A DNA stretch of 64,000 nucleotides from Desarmillaria ectypa. Lineage: Eukaryota > Basidiomycota > Agaricomycetes > Agaricales > Physalacriaceae. The position numbers and the translations under genes were made by a program. Below, piece by piece: positions 12,745-22,836 of this stretch. The DNA lies in contig JAUDYN010000001.1 in the NCBI GenBank assembly GCA_030407005.1, positions 4,402,001 to 4,466,000 on the forward strand, in the 5' to 3' direction. Below the pieces are notes generated by a model. The model saw only the letters and a program-made list of their open reading frames with translations. It was not told the DNA's origin and ran no database searches. Positions within the stretch are counted from its first letter, which is position 1; each line of letters begins with the position of its first letter.

Positions 12745-14830
12745 ATGTATCACTTGATCGTGAGTCCCAAGGAAAGCAAAATTACGGTAACGGTGATTCC
12801 AGGAACGTAGAGATAGTGATACTAGGTGGAAGTCGTACGAGTGTGCAAGTGGCTGCCTGAGCTGAGACTGGACCGTGACACCATGTAAAATTTCGCCACC
12901 AGCGACACCGTAGCAATTACTCTGAGTCTGAGGAAGCTCATGGGTTGTGGACAATATAAAGACTTGGTTTATTTCTTGTTCAGGCAGAAAGGATGATAAG
13001 AAAGGGCCGAGTATTGGGGCGCCACGGCGAGTTTTTAGCTACGGGTTCGTTTTGGCCAAGTGTTGGTCGGAGAGCTCGGAGGGACCGTGATGAGGTAAGC
13101 CGAAAGTAGGCGTTGCGACGAGCCGGCGGCATGAACGGCTATTTCCGAGTTTCTTCGTCCGATTGTAATCCAAATCTTGGAGCTCTTCCTTGATTATTTT
13201 AGGCTTAAAATGTCAGAAAGAAATTCTCTTCGTTCCTTTGTTTAAGAAGAGTTCCCCATCTTTCCGCCATCCGTGCCTAATGGTACGTGTCAGCAATGTT
13301 CATGTCCTGAACAACCTCAATAATATGGAATATCAGGTGAATCAACGTCACTAGGCATCGCGCAGTCGTGTCGACACACTACGGCCATATAAAATCGCTT
13401 TAGGAAGCTAGGAGCCATCACGGAAAATGAACTATCAAGCATGCCCTTTGCGATCTGTCACTTCTTGAAAAGGGCTGGACCAAGCCTTGATGCATCCACA
13501 AATTGCCGAGCTCCGACGTCCAGAGATGCTACACCCTTGATGCATAAATGTGCCAAAAACGTTCGTGCGTCCAATTATCCCCATATAGACTTGGCTTATT
13601 ACTCCAGTGTGGGGTTTGTAACAGAAACCTTTCTCCAGGGTAAATGTCCATGTAGTTCGCTCAGCGTCATCAATTTATGCATATATAAGGAACGCTTTGA
13701 GCTATTTGTCAGTGATAACGAACGTCCTCGGGCTCGGGCCAGGCTTGAGCAATCACTTCTGGGAACACGCTATAGCCTTTGGGACTCACTAGTGCCCTCT
13801 GCGTAAGGAGTAGACCGCACCCGCAACACACGTGCATACAAGTGCTTACTACATTAACGGTCTAAAAACCTTCTTTTTATGGTCCTTCTCGCCTCAGTGC
13901 ATCCGCTCGACCTTCTACCAGAGATTCTTTGGGTTATTAGTCAATAATACAGATCGAGATTCCTACCTCAGTCTCTGTGTGACAGATGCACATATTCTCT
14001 GTCAGATAGCAGTTACGTGGTATTCGATGCCGGCCAAAACTTGAATCCGTCAGCTTTCATGGGCATGATCCGGTATACTGGTCCGTTCGATAGTCGAGGG
14101 CACAAAAGAGTCTCTCACCACTCTCGAATAGAAAAATGCAATGCAGAACCGCAAGATTTTGCTGGTATGGCTCCAAGTAATCATTCAGAGGCTTTCCATT
14201 CCGCGCTGCCATTCAAATGTACGGTTTGGTTGTGGAGGAGCTAGAAGTGTACGGCCTAGGTCCGTCATTCTATAGTGTGTTGCTGCTAAGTAGTCGCTAA
14301 CGCGCCCATGTGAAAGTCTTGATAGCGAATGCATACATATCGGAGTAGCTTGACGGCGACTAACAGATGATAACCTAAAGAAGCTGTATCTTAGCGATAC
14401 AGGTCGAGATGCAGGATGCCGTGATATCGTGCATTTGACGCGCGTACTGGAGGTAAACCTCGTTCACTCTAGCTTCGAAGCGGTGCTGATGATTTCGAAA
14501 ACAGATTCTCCCAGCTCGGTTTCTATTACTCGAGGTGCTCGTTCTAGATATTCCACTCCCAGAGCCGTCGCTCGAAAATTTGCTCTGAGCACTATTTGTG
14601 TACCCGGCACTGAAGAGACTCTTTTGTCCTTCATCTAGAACCTTCGAATTCTGTGGCTGATACTACGCTCTTGACGGGCTTCCCTTCGCGGTGGTATGTG
14701 TGCGATTTGGTGACGCCCAGTGCTTTGCTAATTGATCTTGTCGACATATAAAGCATAGGGCAAGAAGAATTTTGCGTGGTACCCTGAGTGGCTGCGTGGT
14801 CCAATATGAACATTCTGCACTTCAAGACTG
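12745..14830. repeat. Segmental duplication unit 2 (pairs with 17160-21545)
   Basis: This unit and the one starting at 17160 share long, nearly collinear sequence. A 200-base minus-strand ORF-like piece (12750-12950 against 17165-17360) and the promoter-like stretch before the F-box copy (13440-13800 against 17830-18240) both match, as does the F-box copy itself. The minus-strand piece encodes a hydrophobic segment (TVILLSLGLTIK). Its best frame has an early TAG in this copy and a lost ATG (ATA) in the other, so neither copy looks functional. Confidence 0.65.
13897..14760 (+). pseudogene. F-box/LRR pseudogene, copy 2
   Basis: Collinear with the intact gene at 10745-11718 but broken. The start codon reads GTG (13897) where the intact copy has ATG. 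The segment matching about 10890-11060 of the intact gene is deleted. Exon 2 and exon 3 equivalents survive as fragments (for example 14336-14455 with the same donor GGAG|GTAAAC). Frame is lost several times. It lies 2.2 kb downstream of the intact copy in the same direction, as expected for tandem duplication. Confidence 0.75.
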
Positions 14831-15568
14831 TAAATAAATGATATATATTCTACCTTGTATATATCAACGGCTGTCTTGGCTAATATTGACCAGGTTTATC
14901 ACCACGATGACGTTACGTATCATCATCATACATCTCACCCGCACTTTGTACTTCCTTACAGAGAAAATATTTTGCCTCGAATTATAGAGACAAAATACCT
15001 CTAAAGTAGAACAGAAGGGTCGGTTCAAGACGTAAATTTTAAAAATAGTTTGTAGAACTAAAAAATTGCTTGGCCAAACATTATAGAATATACGAATATA
15101 CAAAAACATCATTTTTGACTTAAACTCTGCCGAAGCCTCGGCCTACAGGTCTGAGCTTCAATGGCTTCGACAAATAGTGCCAAATAAAATGCCCTTTAGC
15201 AGGCGTTGCGGCTTCCAAAGTTCATCACAAACAATGACGATTTTTCTTGGCGTTCGAAGGGCATTCCAAGATCAATGTTCATTCATAACACGTGAAGCAA
15301 TTACTTGAGCCAGATGTTATGTTCTCAACTAGGCCTAGAGGCTCCTGGAGGTGCTATACAGACAGATCTGCTCCACCTCAGCAATAGAAAGTATGTCTCG
15401 AGGTGAGATTCTTGTCAAGACGCATATGCACCTATCGCAGCATGACCAGGTGCACCTGCCAGAGGTTTCCTTGGCAGAACGACGGTACCTATTTGCCAGC
15501 GTATAAAAGCATTGCGAATGAAAGATGATACAGTACTTCACTTTCTACATTGAACTCTCAACTTCAAT
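14831..15568. other. Intergenic, upstream of the M15-like gene
   Basis: AT-rich spacer with no gene seen. The end holds the likely promoter of the gene starting at 15569: GCGTATAAAAGC at about 15499 is a good TATA box some 65 bases before the ATG. Confidence 0.45.
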
Positions 15569-16224
15569 ATGTTGGTATTCTCACTCCCTGTTTTTCTTCT
15601 CCTCGGGTGGAACGTAGTTGTTGGCGTTGCGTCACCCATGGAAGCTCGCAGCGGGACCCCATTAACCCAGGCTCAAGCTGAAGCGCGTCTCGTTCCTCAG
15701 GGCATTTCTGCCTATTCCACTGGAGGATGTACAATTAAGTAAGCCCATTGAATAATAATTCTTCAGGCTCAACCAATATAAGGTTCATCATAGGACTAAC
15801 CCAACGTGTACGTCGTACGACGGTATACTTTCCGGCACAGTCAACGGCGTCATCTCGTTGAAGAGTGGCTCGGGCTCTAGTTCCCTGGTCATTACCGGTG
15901 GTACCGAGACAGGTCACGCCAGTGGAACATATTCCCATGCAAATGGTTACAAAGGTTACATTTCCTTTTTTATAAGTTGCATGTGGTATCCGGACCACGT
16001 TCTAACCAATTTCTAGTGGATATTCGTCATGCTTCGGCAGTAGATAATTATATCAAGACGCGCTTTACTCAAATCGCCAATAGAGGAGACGGATATCCTC
16101 AGTGGCAGTCCCCCAGCGGGAATCTCTTTTGCGTAGGTTTGACTTTTGTTCTCAAACACCTACTTTACTTAGCTGTTGTTTTACGTAGGATGAAGGATCG
16201 CACTGGGATATCACCATTTATTGA
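15569..16224 (+). CDS. Small secreted protein with peptidase M15-like metal motifs
   Basis: Predicted 160-residue secreted protein. Exons: 15569-15738, 15794-15954, 16017-16132, 16189-16224; all introns are GT-AG and the frame closes exactly. A signal peptide (MLVFSLPVFLLLGWNVVVGVAS) is followed by a short linker with EAR. The core has S-H105-A-N-G-Y-K-V-D112-I and, near the C-terminus, E151-G-S-H154-W-D. This is the HxxGx(A/K)xD plus ExxHW arrangement of LAS / peptidase M15 enzymes (D-Ala-D-Ala peptidases, VanX-like), where His, Asp and His bind zinc and Glu is the base. That reading rests on short motifs and spacing, not on a search. If right, a substrate in bacterial peptidoglycan is possible. 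The two half-cystines near residues 54 and 62 could form a disulfide. Single copy here. Confidence 0.6.
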
Positions 16225-17159
16225 AGGTCTCCACCGTTCTATTGTATAGTATCTGATGTGATATCTCGGGTTTTGTAAAGCGGGTCTTTCTTGTATGAGA
16301 ATACGATAGCAGCCAGTATGTTGAGCTTTTTTTGAATGTAACATGTGAAAAAGAGTAATATATAGTAGCTACAGCTTGTTTCGACCTCTCAGTGCATGCA
16401 TAGCTAGGAAAAGAAAATATTTCGATGATTTCCGGAATTTTCTAGACAACCTCCAATTCGGTCACAACCAGCAAAGTACGTGTAATTGTATACAATGAAT
16501 ATATGCTCGAAAATGCGGTTTAATGAAAATAAAATAAAGGTTATCATAATATTGAAGCATTGGGGAGTACTAAAAATTACATATGAGTATCATTTATATC
16601 TATAATATACTATTCCGATTGTTCTTGGGGCATCTAGGAGAGTGCGTCGAGCAGTATAAGGATCCCGAGGATACATTCCGCTCACTCAATTGTCCCGGAC
16701 CGAACATCCGTTACAGCGATCGAGGGGCTGTGCTACACCTTTTTTCGTTCTTTTCCTCCACCTCCACTTCAACCCTCATTCTCTCGCTAGTTATTTTGCT
16801 CATTTTCATGGATATAAGGCACATTTTAATTATTTTATATACTAATACATTATTTTCACATGTTTTTCGTGCATCCGGCGGCCCCAATGACCCAGATGGA
16901 CCATTCCACACCATCCCACCCCGCGCGCAAGCCGTCGAGTGAGGCTGGATCGTGTACGACTTGAAATCAAAAGTATTAACCACCACTATCGGTGAAGATG
17001 AAGACGACCCCACCAGCAACCAGCCGCTCACAGGACGATGACCCCAATCTCCACCCCGAACTGGCCTCCACCATCCAAATCGATATCGATGTCAATCGCT
17101 GTGGAATGCTAGATTCATGCCCCATGAAGACATCGAATCCATCTGGGGATTCGGTATCT
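16225..17159. other. Intergenic with a coding trace near 16870-17160
   Basis: From 16225 to about 16860 I see nothing gene-like. From about 16870, plus-strand text reads GPNDPDGPFHTIPPRAQAVE and then, past a stop, GWIVYDLKSKVL. This looks like a fragment of a real protein broken by stops. I do not recognise it. Confidence 0.3.
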
Positions 17160-18292
17160 GCCCACTTGATCGTGAGTCCCAAGGAAAGCAAAATTACGGT
17201 AGCGGTGATTCCAGGAACGTAAAGATAGTGGTTCCAGGTAGAATTCGTACGAGTGTGCAGATGGCTGCCTGAGCTGAGACTGGAACACAATAGCATGTAA
17301 ATTTTCGCCACCAGCGACACCGTGGCAGTTACTCCGAGTCCGAGGAAGCTTATTGGTTATGTACAATATAAAGACTTGACTTATTTCTTGTTCAGGCAGA
17401 AAAGATGATAAGAAAGGGCCGAGTATTGGGGCGCCACAGCGAGTTTTTAGCTACGAGTTTACCTTAGGTAAGTGTTGGGTCGGAGAACTCGGAACCACCG
17501 ACCGTGATGAGGTAAACCTAAGGTGGGCCTTGCGAGCCGGCGGCATGAACGGCTTTTTCCGAGTCTCTTCGTCTAATTGTAATCCAAATCTTGGAGCTCT
17601 CCTCTTCGTCGTCTCTGATTGTTTTAAGCTTAAAATTCCAGAAAGAAATTCTCTATTTCTTCCTTTGTCTAGGAAAAGTTTCCAATCTTGCCGACATCCG
17701 TGTCGGCAATGTTCACGTCGTGAGCAACCTTAATAGTATGGAATATCAGATAAATCGACGTCACTAGGCATCGCGCAGTCGTGTCGACACACCACATTCA
17801 GTGAGCTAGGAGCTATCACAGAAAATGAACTATCAAGCGTACCCTTTGCGATCTGTCACTTCTTGAAAAGGGCTGGACCAAGCCTTGATGCATCCACAAA
17901 TTGCCGAGCTCCGACGTCCAGAGATGCTAACACGCTTGATGCATAAATGTGTCAAAAATGTTCGTATGTCCAATTATCTCCATGTCAACTTGGTTTGTTG
18001 CTCCAGTGTGGGGTTGTAATGGAAACCCTTCTCCAGGGTAAATGACCATATAGTTCGCTCAGCATCATCGATGCGGACATATATAAGGAACACTTTGGGC
18101 TATTTGTTAGTGATAACGGACGTCCTCGGGATCGGGCATGAACTTCCGCCGGGATCACTGTTATAGCCTTTGGGACCCACTGGCGCCCTCTGCGCAAGGG
18201 GTATATTATACCTGTGACACGTCCAGTGCGCCTGCAAGTGCTTTCTACATCAAAAGTCTGAAAACCTTGTTTTTGTAGTCCTTCTCGCCTCA
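17160..18292. repeat. Segmental duplication unit 3, 5' part
   Basis: Matches 12745-13896 through the minus-strand hydrophobic ORF piece and the promoter-like stretch before the F-box start. Many single-base differences and small indels separate the copies, so the duplication is not recent. Confidence 0.6.
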
Positions 18293-18463
18293 ATGCATCT
18301 GATCGACCTCCTACTACTGATTCTCTCGGTTATAGTCAATAGCACAGGCCGAGATATCCTCCTCAGTCGCTGTCTGACCGAGAAACATATTCTCTATCAA
18401 ATAGCATATAGCTACCTCGATCAAAATATTACAGCAGCCTTTGATGCGAGCCAACAACCTAGA

Positions 18464-19044
18464 TTTTATGGATATCGAGTATCCGTAAACTCGGTGCATG
18501 AGTCAATGCATGCCTACACTCGGCCTTCTCGGTCCTAGCAGTGACTCACACATAATTTTCTCTTACTTTCTCTATTCTTCTTGCTCATACTAGAATATAA
18601 TAGAACATTGTAGAATATTCATGACTCGAGCCCTTTAGTATATAAATACCGTCTGTAACATTGTAAACAAAAAGCAATCAACTCATCTTCAACTCCACTT
18701 CATTGTGTGAACTAAGCATCTGATCGGTTACGCCTAGCGCTTTCTGAACAACTCGTTGGATACGCCAAGCGCTTTCCGACACCAATCCGAAGACTACGCC
18801 TAGCGCTTGTCTTCGCCTACAGCCCGTAATAGCTCCGCGCTTACCGGTTGCTTCCTACAGTAATTGCTTCGCACTTACTGACCCTTTTACCTCGCAAACC
18901 GGACCTCTCAGGTCTCCTCACGAACCCTTTCCGGAATCCATTCTATTCCCTAACGACATACATCTTTATAACCTATCCTACCTCGCTTCGATCATCCCTT
19001 GTCACCCCTCACTCTCATATCCCGATTTCGGCAGATTCCTAACA
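18464..19044. repeat. Solo LTR, family A (581 bp), in F-box pseudogene
   Basis: Exact 5-bp target duplication CTAGA at 18459-18463 and 19045-19049. Starts TTTTATGGATATCGAG (the TG has become TT) and ends ATTCCTAACA. It is in the opposite direction to the copies at 19878, 20700 and 46348. It carries three or more copies of the TACGCCTAGCGCTT minisatellite and a TATA-like AGTATATAAATA at about 18638. Read in this direction, that is the likely promoter orientation. Confidence 0.9.
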
Positions 19045-19338
19045 CTAGACCCGACATACTTCCGTTTGATTCCAGTCGTCTATCGGCTATCAGGTCCCTC
19101 TCGCTTGTCGTTGGTGGTTGTTTTGAATTTGACTCAAAGCTATTCTCTTCAGCTTTCATGCGCATTGTTAACCTGAAACGCAGTTGCGTGGTTGGAGGAT
19201 CTAGTACATTCGTCCGATCGATAGTCGAGGGCGCGGCAGAGTCTCTTGCCACTCTCTAATTAGAGAAATGCGAGGCAGAACCGCAATATTTTGCTGGTAT
19301 GGCCCCAGTAACTATTCAGAAGCTTTCCATTCCATGCT

Positions 19339-19636
19339 TGTTGTAAAAGAGTGTGAAATAGAGGTTATGAGTGCAGTGGTAAACTACGAGACTTGACTGA
19401 GTGAGAGAGGTGGGTGAGAATATTGATCTATGTTGTTGGTGGGCTGGTCTACCCGGTATATACACTACAAGGTGGGTACTTCTAGAATATACTATTATCT
19501 ACTAGTGTCCATGTCTGACTCATTGCTGAGTGAGCAGACAGACGATCGAGTCAAGGAGAAGGTGCGCGAAGGTTAGCGCGCTTCAACGTTGCTCCGATTG
19601 CCGGATTGCCATATGCGGTTGAGCGCGTCTTCAACA
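19339..19636. repeat. Solo LTR, family B (298 bp)
   Basis: Starts TGTTGTAAAAGAG and ends GTCTTCAACA. The right flank is GCGCT (19637-19641) and the left is ATGCT (19334-19338). The pseudogene copy 2 site reads CCGCGCTGCC, so the left duplication differs only by two transitions, both at CpG positions. No second copy of this LTR is visible in the window. Confidence 0.75.
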
Positions 19637-19877
19637 GCGCTGCCATTCAAATGTACGGTTTGGTTGTGGAGAAGCTAGAAGTGTACGGTCTAGGTTCGTC
19701 ATTCTATAGCTTGCTGCTGCTAAATAGTCGCTAACGCGCCCATGTGAAAGTCTTGATGGCAAATGCATACATATCGGAGTAGCTTGACGGCGACTAACAG
19801 ATGATAACCTAAAGAAGCTGTATCTTAGCGATACAGGTCGAGATGCAGGATGCCGTGATATCGTGCATTTGACGCGC

Positions 19878-20349
19878 TGTTAGAAATATGGGTATCTGGG
19901 CTAATACACGAGTTGAATGAGCACTCAAAGTAAAACCCGAGTCATAAGCGAGGATGTCCGAAAGCCGAGTTCCAGCCACCAAGAGGGATCCGTAAGGGCA
20001 CTAATAAACGCTAGGCGTAATTAACGAGGGTGTCAATAAGCACTCGGCGTAACTGACGAGGTTTCTGACAAGCGCTAGGCGTAACCGATCAGATGCTTAG
20101 TTCGCACAATGAAGTGGAGTTGAAGATGAGTTGATTAGCTTCGAGATCTCTAATACAATGGTATGGATAGTGTTTATATACTATATTGAGTCATTATTGT
20201 TCTACAAGGTTCTATGGTATTCTAGTACCAGTGAGAAGAATAGAGAAAGTAAGAGAAAGTACCGGTAGCCCGAGGTCAAGACCGAGAAGACCGAGAGCAG
20301 GCATGTATTGACTCATCTACAATCTGGCGAAGACCTGATATCCATAACA
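19878..20349. repeat. Solo LTR, family A (472 bp)
   Basis: Exact target duplication CGCGC at 19873-19877 and 20350-20354. Starts TGTTAGAAATATGG and ends ATCCATAACA. Contains three copies of the GCGCTAGGCGTA-type minisatellite, one mutated to GCACTCGGCGTA. The interrupted F-box sequence is continuous across it when compared with copy 2 near 14436-14460. Confidence 0.92.
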
Positions 20350-20699
20350 CGCGCTCACTTAAGGGTAACCTCGTTCACTCTAGCCTTGAAGCGGCGCTGA
20401 TAATTTCCGACAACAGACTCGCCCAGCTCGATCCCCATCGCTCGAGGTGCTCGTTCTGGATATTCTACTCCTAGAGTCCTAGTCCAAAAATTTGCTCCCA
20501 GAACTACCTGTGTACCCGGCACTGAGGAGACTCTGCTGTTCTTCATGTAGAACTTTGAATTATGCGGCCGGTACTACACTCTTGATAGACTTCCGTTATA
20601 ATCCTAGGTATTGCGCAGGGTAGACTCCAGGCTGGTAAATCCAGATATAAAGAACTTGTTATTCTATGGCTTCTACAGGGCTCCTATTTATACTACTTC

Positions 20700-21351
20700 T
20701 GTTAGGAATCTGCCGAAATCAGGATATGAGAGTGAGGGGCGACAAGTGATGATCGAAGCGAGGTAGGATATGTTATAGAGATGTATGTCGTTAGGGAATA
20801 GAATAGATTCCGGCAAGGGTTCGTGAGGAGACCTGAGAGGTCCAGTTTGCGAGGTAAAGGGGTCAGTAAGTGCGAAGCAGTTACTGTAGGAAGCAGCCGG
20901 TGAGCGCGGAGCTATTATGGGCTGTAGATGAAGACAAGCGCTAGGCGTAGTCTTCGGATTGGTGTCGGAAAGCGCTTGGCGTATCCAACGAGTTGTTCAG
21001 CAAGCGCTAGGCGTAACTGATGAGGTTTCTGACAAGCGCTAGGCGTAGTCAGGAAGCGAGGAGATTGGCAAGCGCTAGGCGTAACCGATCAGATGCTTAG
21101 TTCACACAATGAAGTGGACTTGAAGATGAGTAGCTTGATTTCTTTATTCTACAAGGTTACAGATGGTATTTATATACTAAAAGGCTCGAGTCATGAATAT
21201 TCTACAATGTTCTATTATATTCTAGTATGAGCAAGAAGAATAGAGAAAGTAAAAGAAAATTATGTGTGAGTCACTGCTAGGACCGAGAAGGCCGAGTGTA
21301 GGCATGCGTTGACTCATGCACCGAGTTTACAGATACTCAAGATCCATGACA
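20700..21351. repeat. Solo LTR, family A (652 bp), nested in LTR C
   Basis: Exact target duplication ACTTC at 20695-20699 and 21352-21356; the LTR C copy at 41356 shows the empty site TACTACTTCGCAC. Starts TGTTAGGAATCTGCC and ends GATCCATGACA. It has the longest minisatellite of the family, five GCGCT(A/T)GGCGTA units between about 20938 and 21083. Confidence 0.92.
20938..21083. repeat. Minisatellite inside LTR A
   Basis: Five units built on the core AAGCGCTAGGCGTA (one reads AAGCGCTTGGCGTA), spaced about 20-38 bases apart. The core contains the palindrome AGCGCT. Unit number differs among the LTR A copies, and one unit also occurs in each LTR D copy (about 22690 and 27924). Confidence 0.7.
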
Positions 21352-21545
21352 ACTTCGCACTACAATCTAGAATGTAATACAACTTTATACTCCTCTCATG
21401 TTTACTCAATGACTCTTGGCATGATGCCAGATTGCTTGTTCTAGAACTTTCTGGCAAAATCCCAATAACTTCCATTCACGACGTATGTTTACGATGTTGT
21501 GAAGTCCATTGCTTTGCTAACCGATCTTGTCGACACAGAGAGCCG

Positions 21546-22461
21546 ATGGTAATCCTCTGCAGGAAGGTTTGAATGAGGCGTGGCTGGATGCTCAAGTCTC
21601 AGAAGATGAAAGGAACTCGTAGAATATGATTCATATTTTGGGATACGGATGAAACGAGATTTACTTTCCACTGGAATGGATTTCGAGGCCTTCGCATCGT
21701 CGAGGCAAGGAACAAGGAGGGCAAATAGTGACAGTTGGTATTTTCATGGGAGAACACATGTTATTCGACAATCAGAGAAGACATGAAAGCGCATGTAAAG
21801 TAAGAAGCGAGGAGTATAGATTCAGAAAAGCATACAGAAAGAGAAAATCGACTCAAATTAGACCACTAAGGTCCATAGAATTGAACTTGCATTTCTTGGG
21901 AAGGAACCCAGTTCTACGATACCGACCTGAATACGGGGAATAGTGTTAAGGACATACAGTCACCTCTTTGCCTCTTCCATCAAAATGTCTACCTCTACAA
22001 GCCCAATGGTGACGCTATCCAAGACACCATCCTCAAGCTTGGGCTCGACCATATCGAGGATAGGAGCAGCATCTGCAAGCTTGGTGATATCAAGTAGTGT
22101 ATTTGTGTAGCTCTGAACAGATATTTGTGCAGTCTTGGTGTGGTATGATAGCAGCTAGAGCAATGGAATTCCAGCAAAGAAAGTGAAGAGTTCATTGCGG
22201 AATACCCTACAATACACACTGAAGTTTCTCAAGGAACATCCTAAATGATGGAGATTGTTGGAGATCTTTCTGGAGGATGATATTAGCTGGGTTGGAATGT
22301 CCATGACTATCAATGACTTCAGGTTCAGTGTGACGATATCATCTGGAAATAATATGCTGTTTACTTCCAGATATAATGGTGCATCGATCGATGGATTTAG
22401 ATTAATAACTATCAAGCTGCAGGTTTTCATGACCGAGAAGTGGTCAGAATTACGTGGAAAG
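21546..22461. other. Intergenic, no gene seen
   Basis: Only short open frames without recognised motifs. The last bases are the left flank (GAAAG) of the next LTR. Confidence 0.4.
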
Positions 22462-22831
22462 TGTCATGGATATTTATTAGTTTCTATATTTAGTCTTTAC
22501 TTTCCTTACCTTTCTTTTCATTTCGACATAGCATAGGAAATTTCTCAATGTTTTTTCTCTGAATTTTCTCTAGTAAGTTCTAGAATAATTCCATGGTACT
22601 TAACCTGTACGAAAATGCCTGAAAAATTATCTGAAATCTACTTTGTAAAACTGCACTACCTCATGTGAACCTTGAGTGATTGAGTTCGACTACGCCTAGC
22701 GCTTGCTAGACCTACTTGGGTCCCTTCGTAGGTAATCGAAATTACAACTCTCTTTGCTATTCTTCATATCATAGACTATATTCGAGTTGTACTTAGCTCG
22801 TACATCGTCTATACTACGCTCATTCTCAACA
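22462..22831. repeat. Solo LTR, family D, copy 1 (370 bp)
   Basis: Exact target duplication GAAAG at 22457-22461 and 22832-22836. Starts TGTCATGGATATT and ends CATTCTCAACA. It is the same length as copy 2 at 27696-28065 and similar throughout. It shares its first bases and one AGCGCT minisatellite unit with LTR A, so the families are probably related. Confidence 0.92.
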
Positions 22832-22836
22832 GAAAG

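Larger units (their letters stand above)
20594..21467. repeat. Solo LTR, family C, split by a nested LTR A
   Basis: Target duplication ACTTC at 20589-20593 and 21468-21472. The LTR C sequence is 20594-20699 plus 21357-21467 and matches the clean copy at 41356-41572 along its length. The ends read CGTTATAATCC...ATCCCAATA, so both terminal dinucleotides have decayed from TG...CA. The insertion lies in the third-exon region of F-box copy 3. Confidence 0.85.
18293..21545 (+). pseudogene. F-box/LRR pseudogene, copy 3, shattered by LTR insertions
   Basis: Starts with an intact ATG and an F-box-like N-terminus (MHLIDLLLLILSVIVN), then is broken by LTR A at 18464-19044. Gene sequence resumes at 19045 with the same TSD and continues to 19338, is split by LTR B (19339-19636), resumes to 19877, is split by LTR A (19878-20349), resumes to 20593, and is split by LTR C (20594-21467, itself split by LTR A 20700-21351). 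Gene-like sequence ends near 21545. Removing the insertions in the mind leaves a sequence collinear with copies 1 and 2. It is clearly non-functional. Confidence 0.8.

Noticed and set aside
20589..21472. Identical ACTTC target duplications of LTR C and nested LTR A taken as one event
   Set aside because: The clean LTR C copy at 41356-41572 contains its own internal ACTTC at the nested site, so the two duplications are independent and the match is coincidence.
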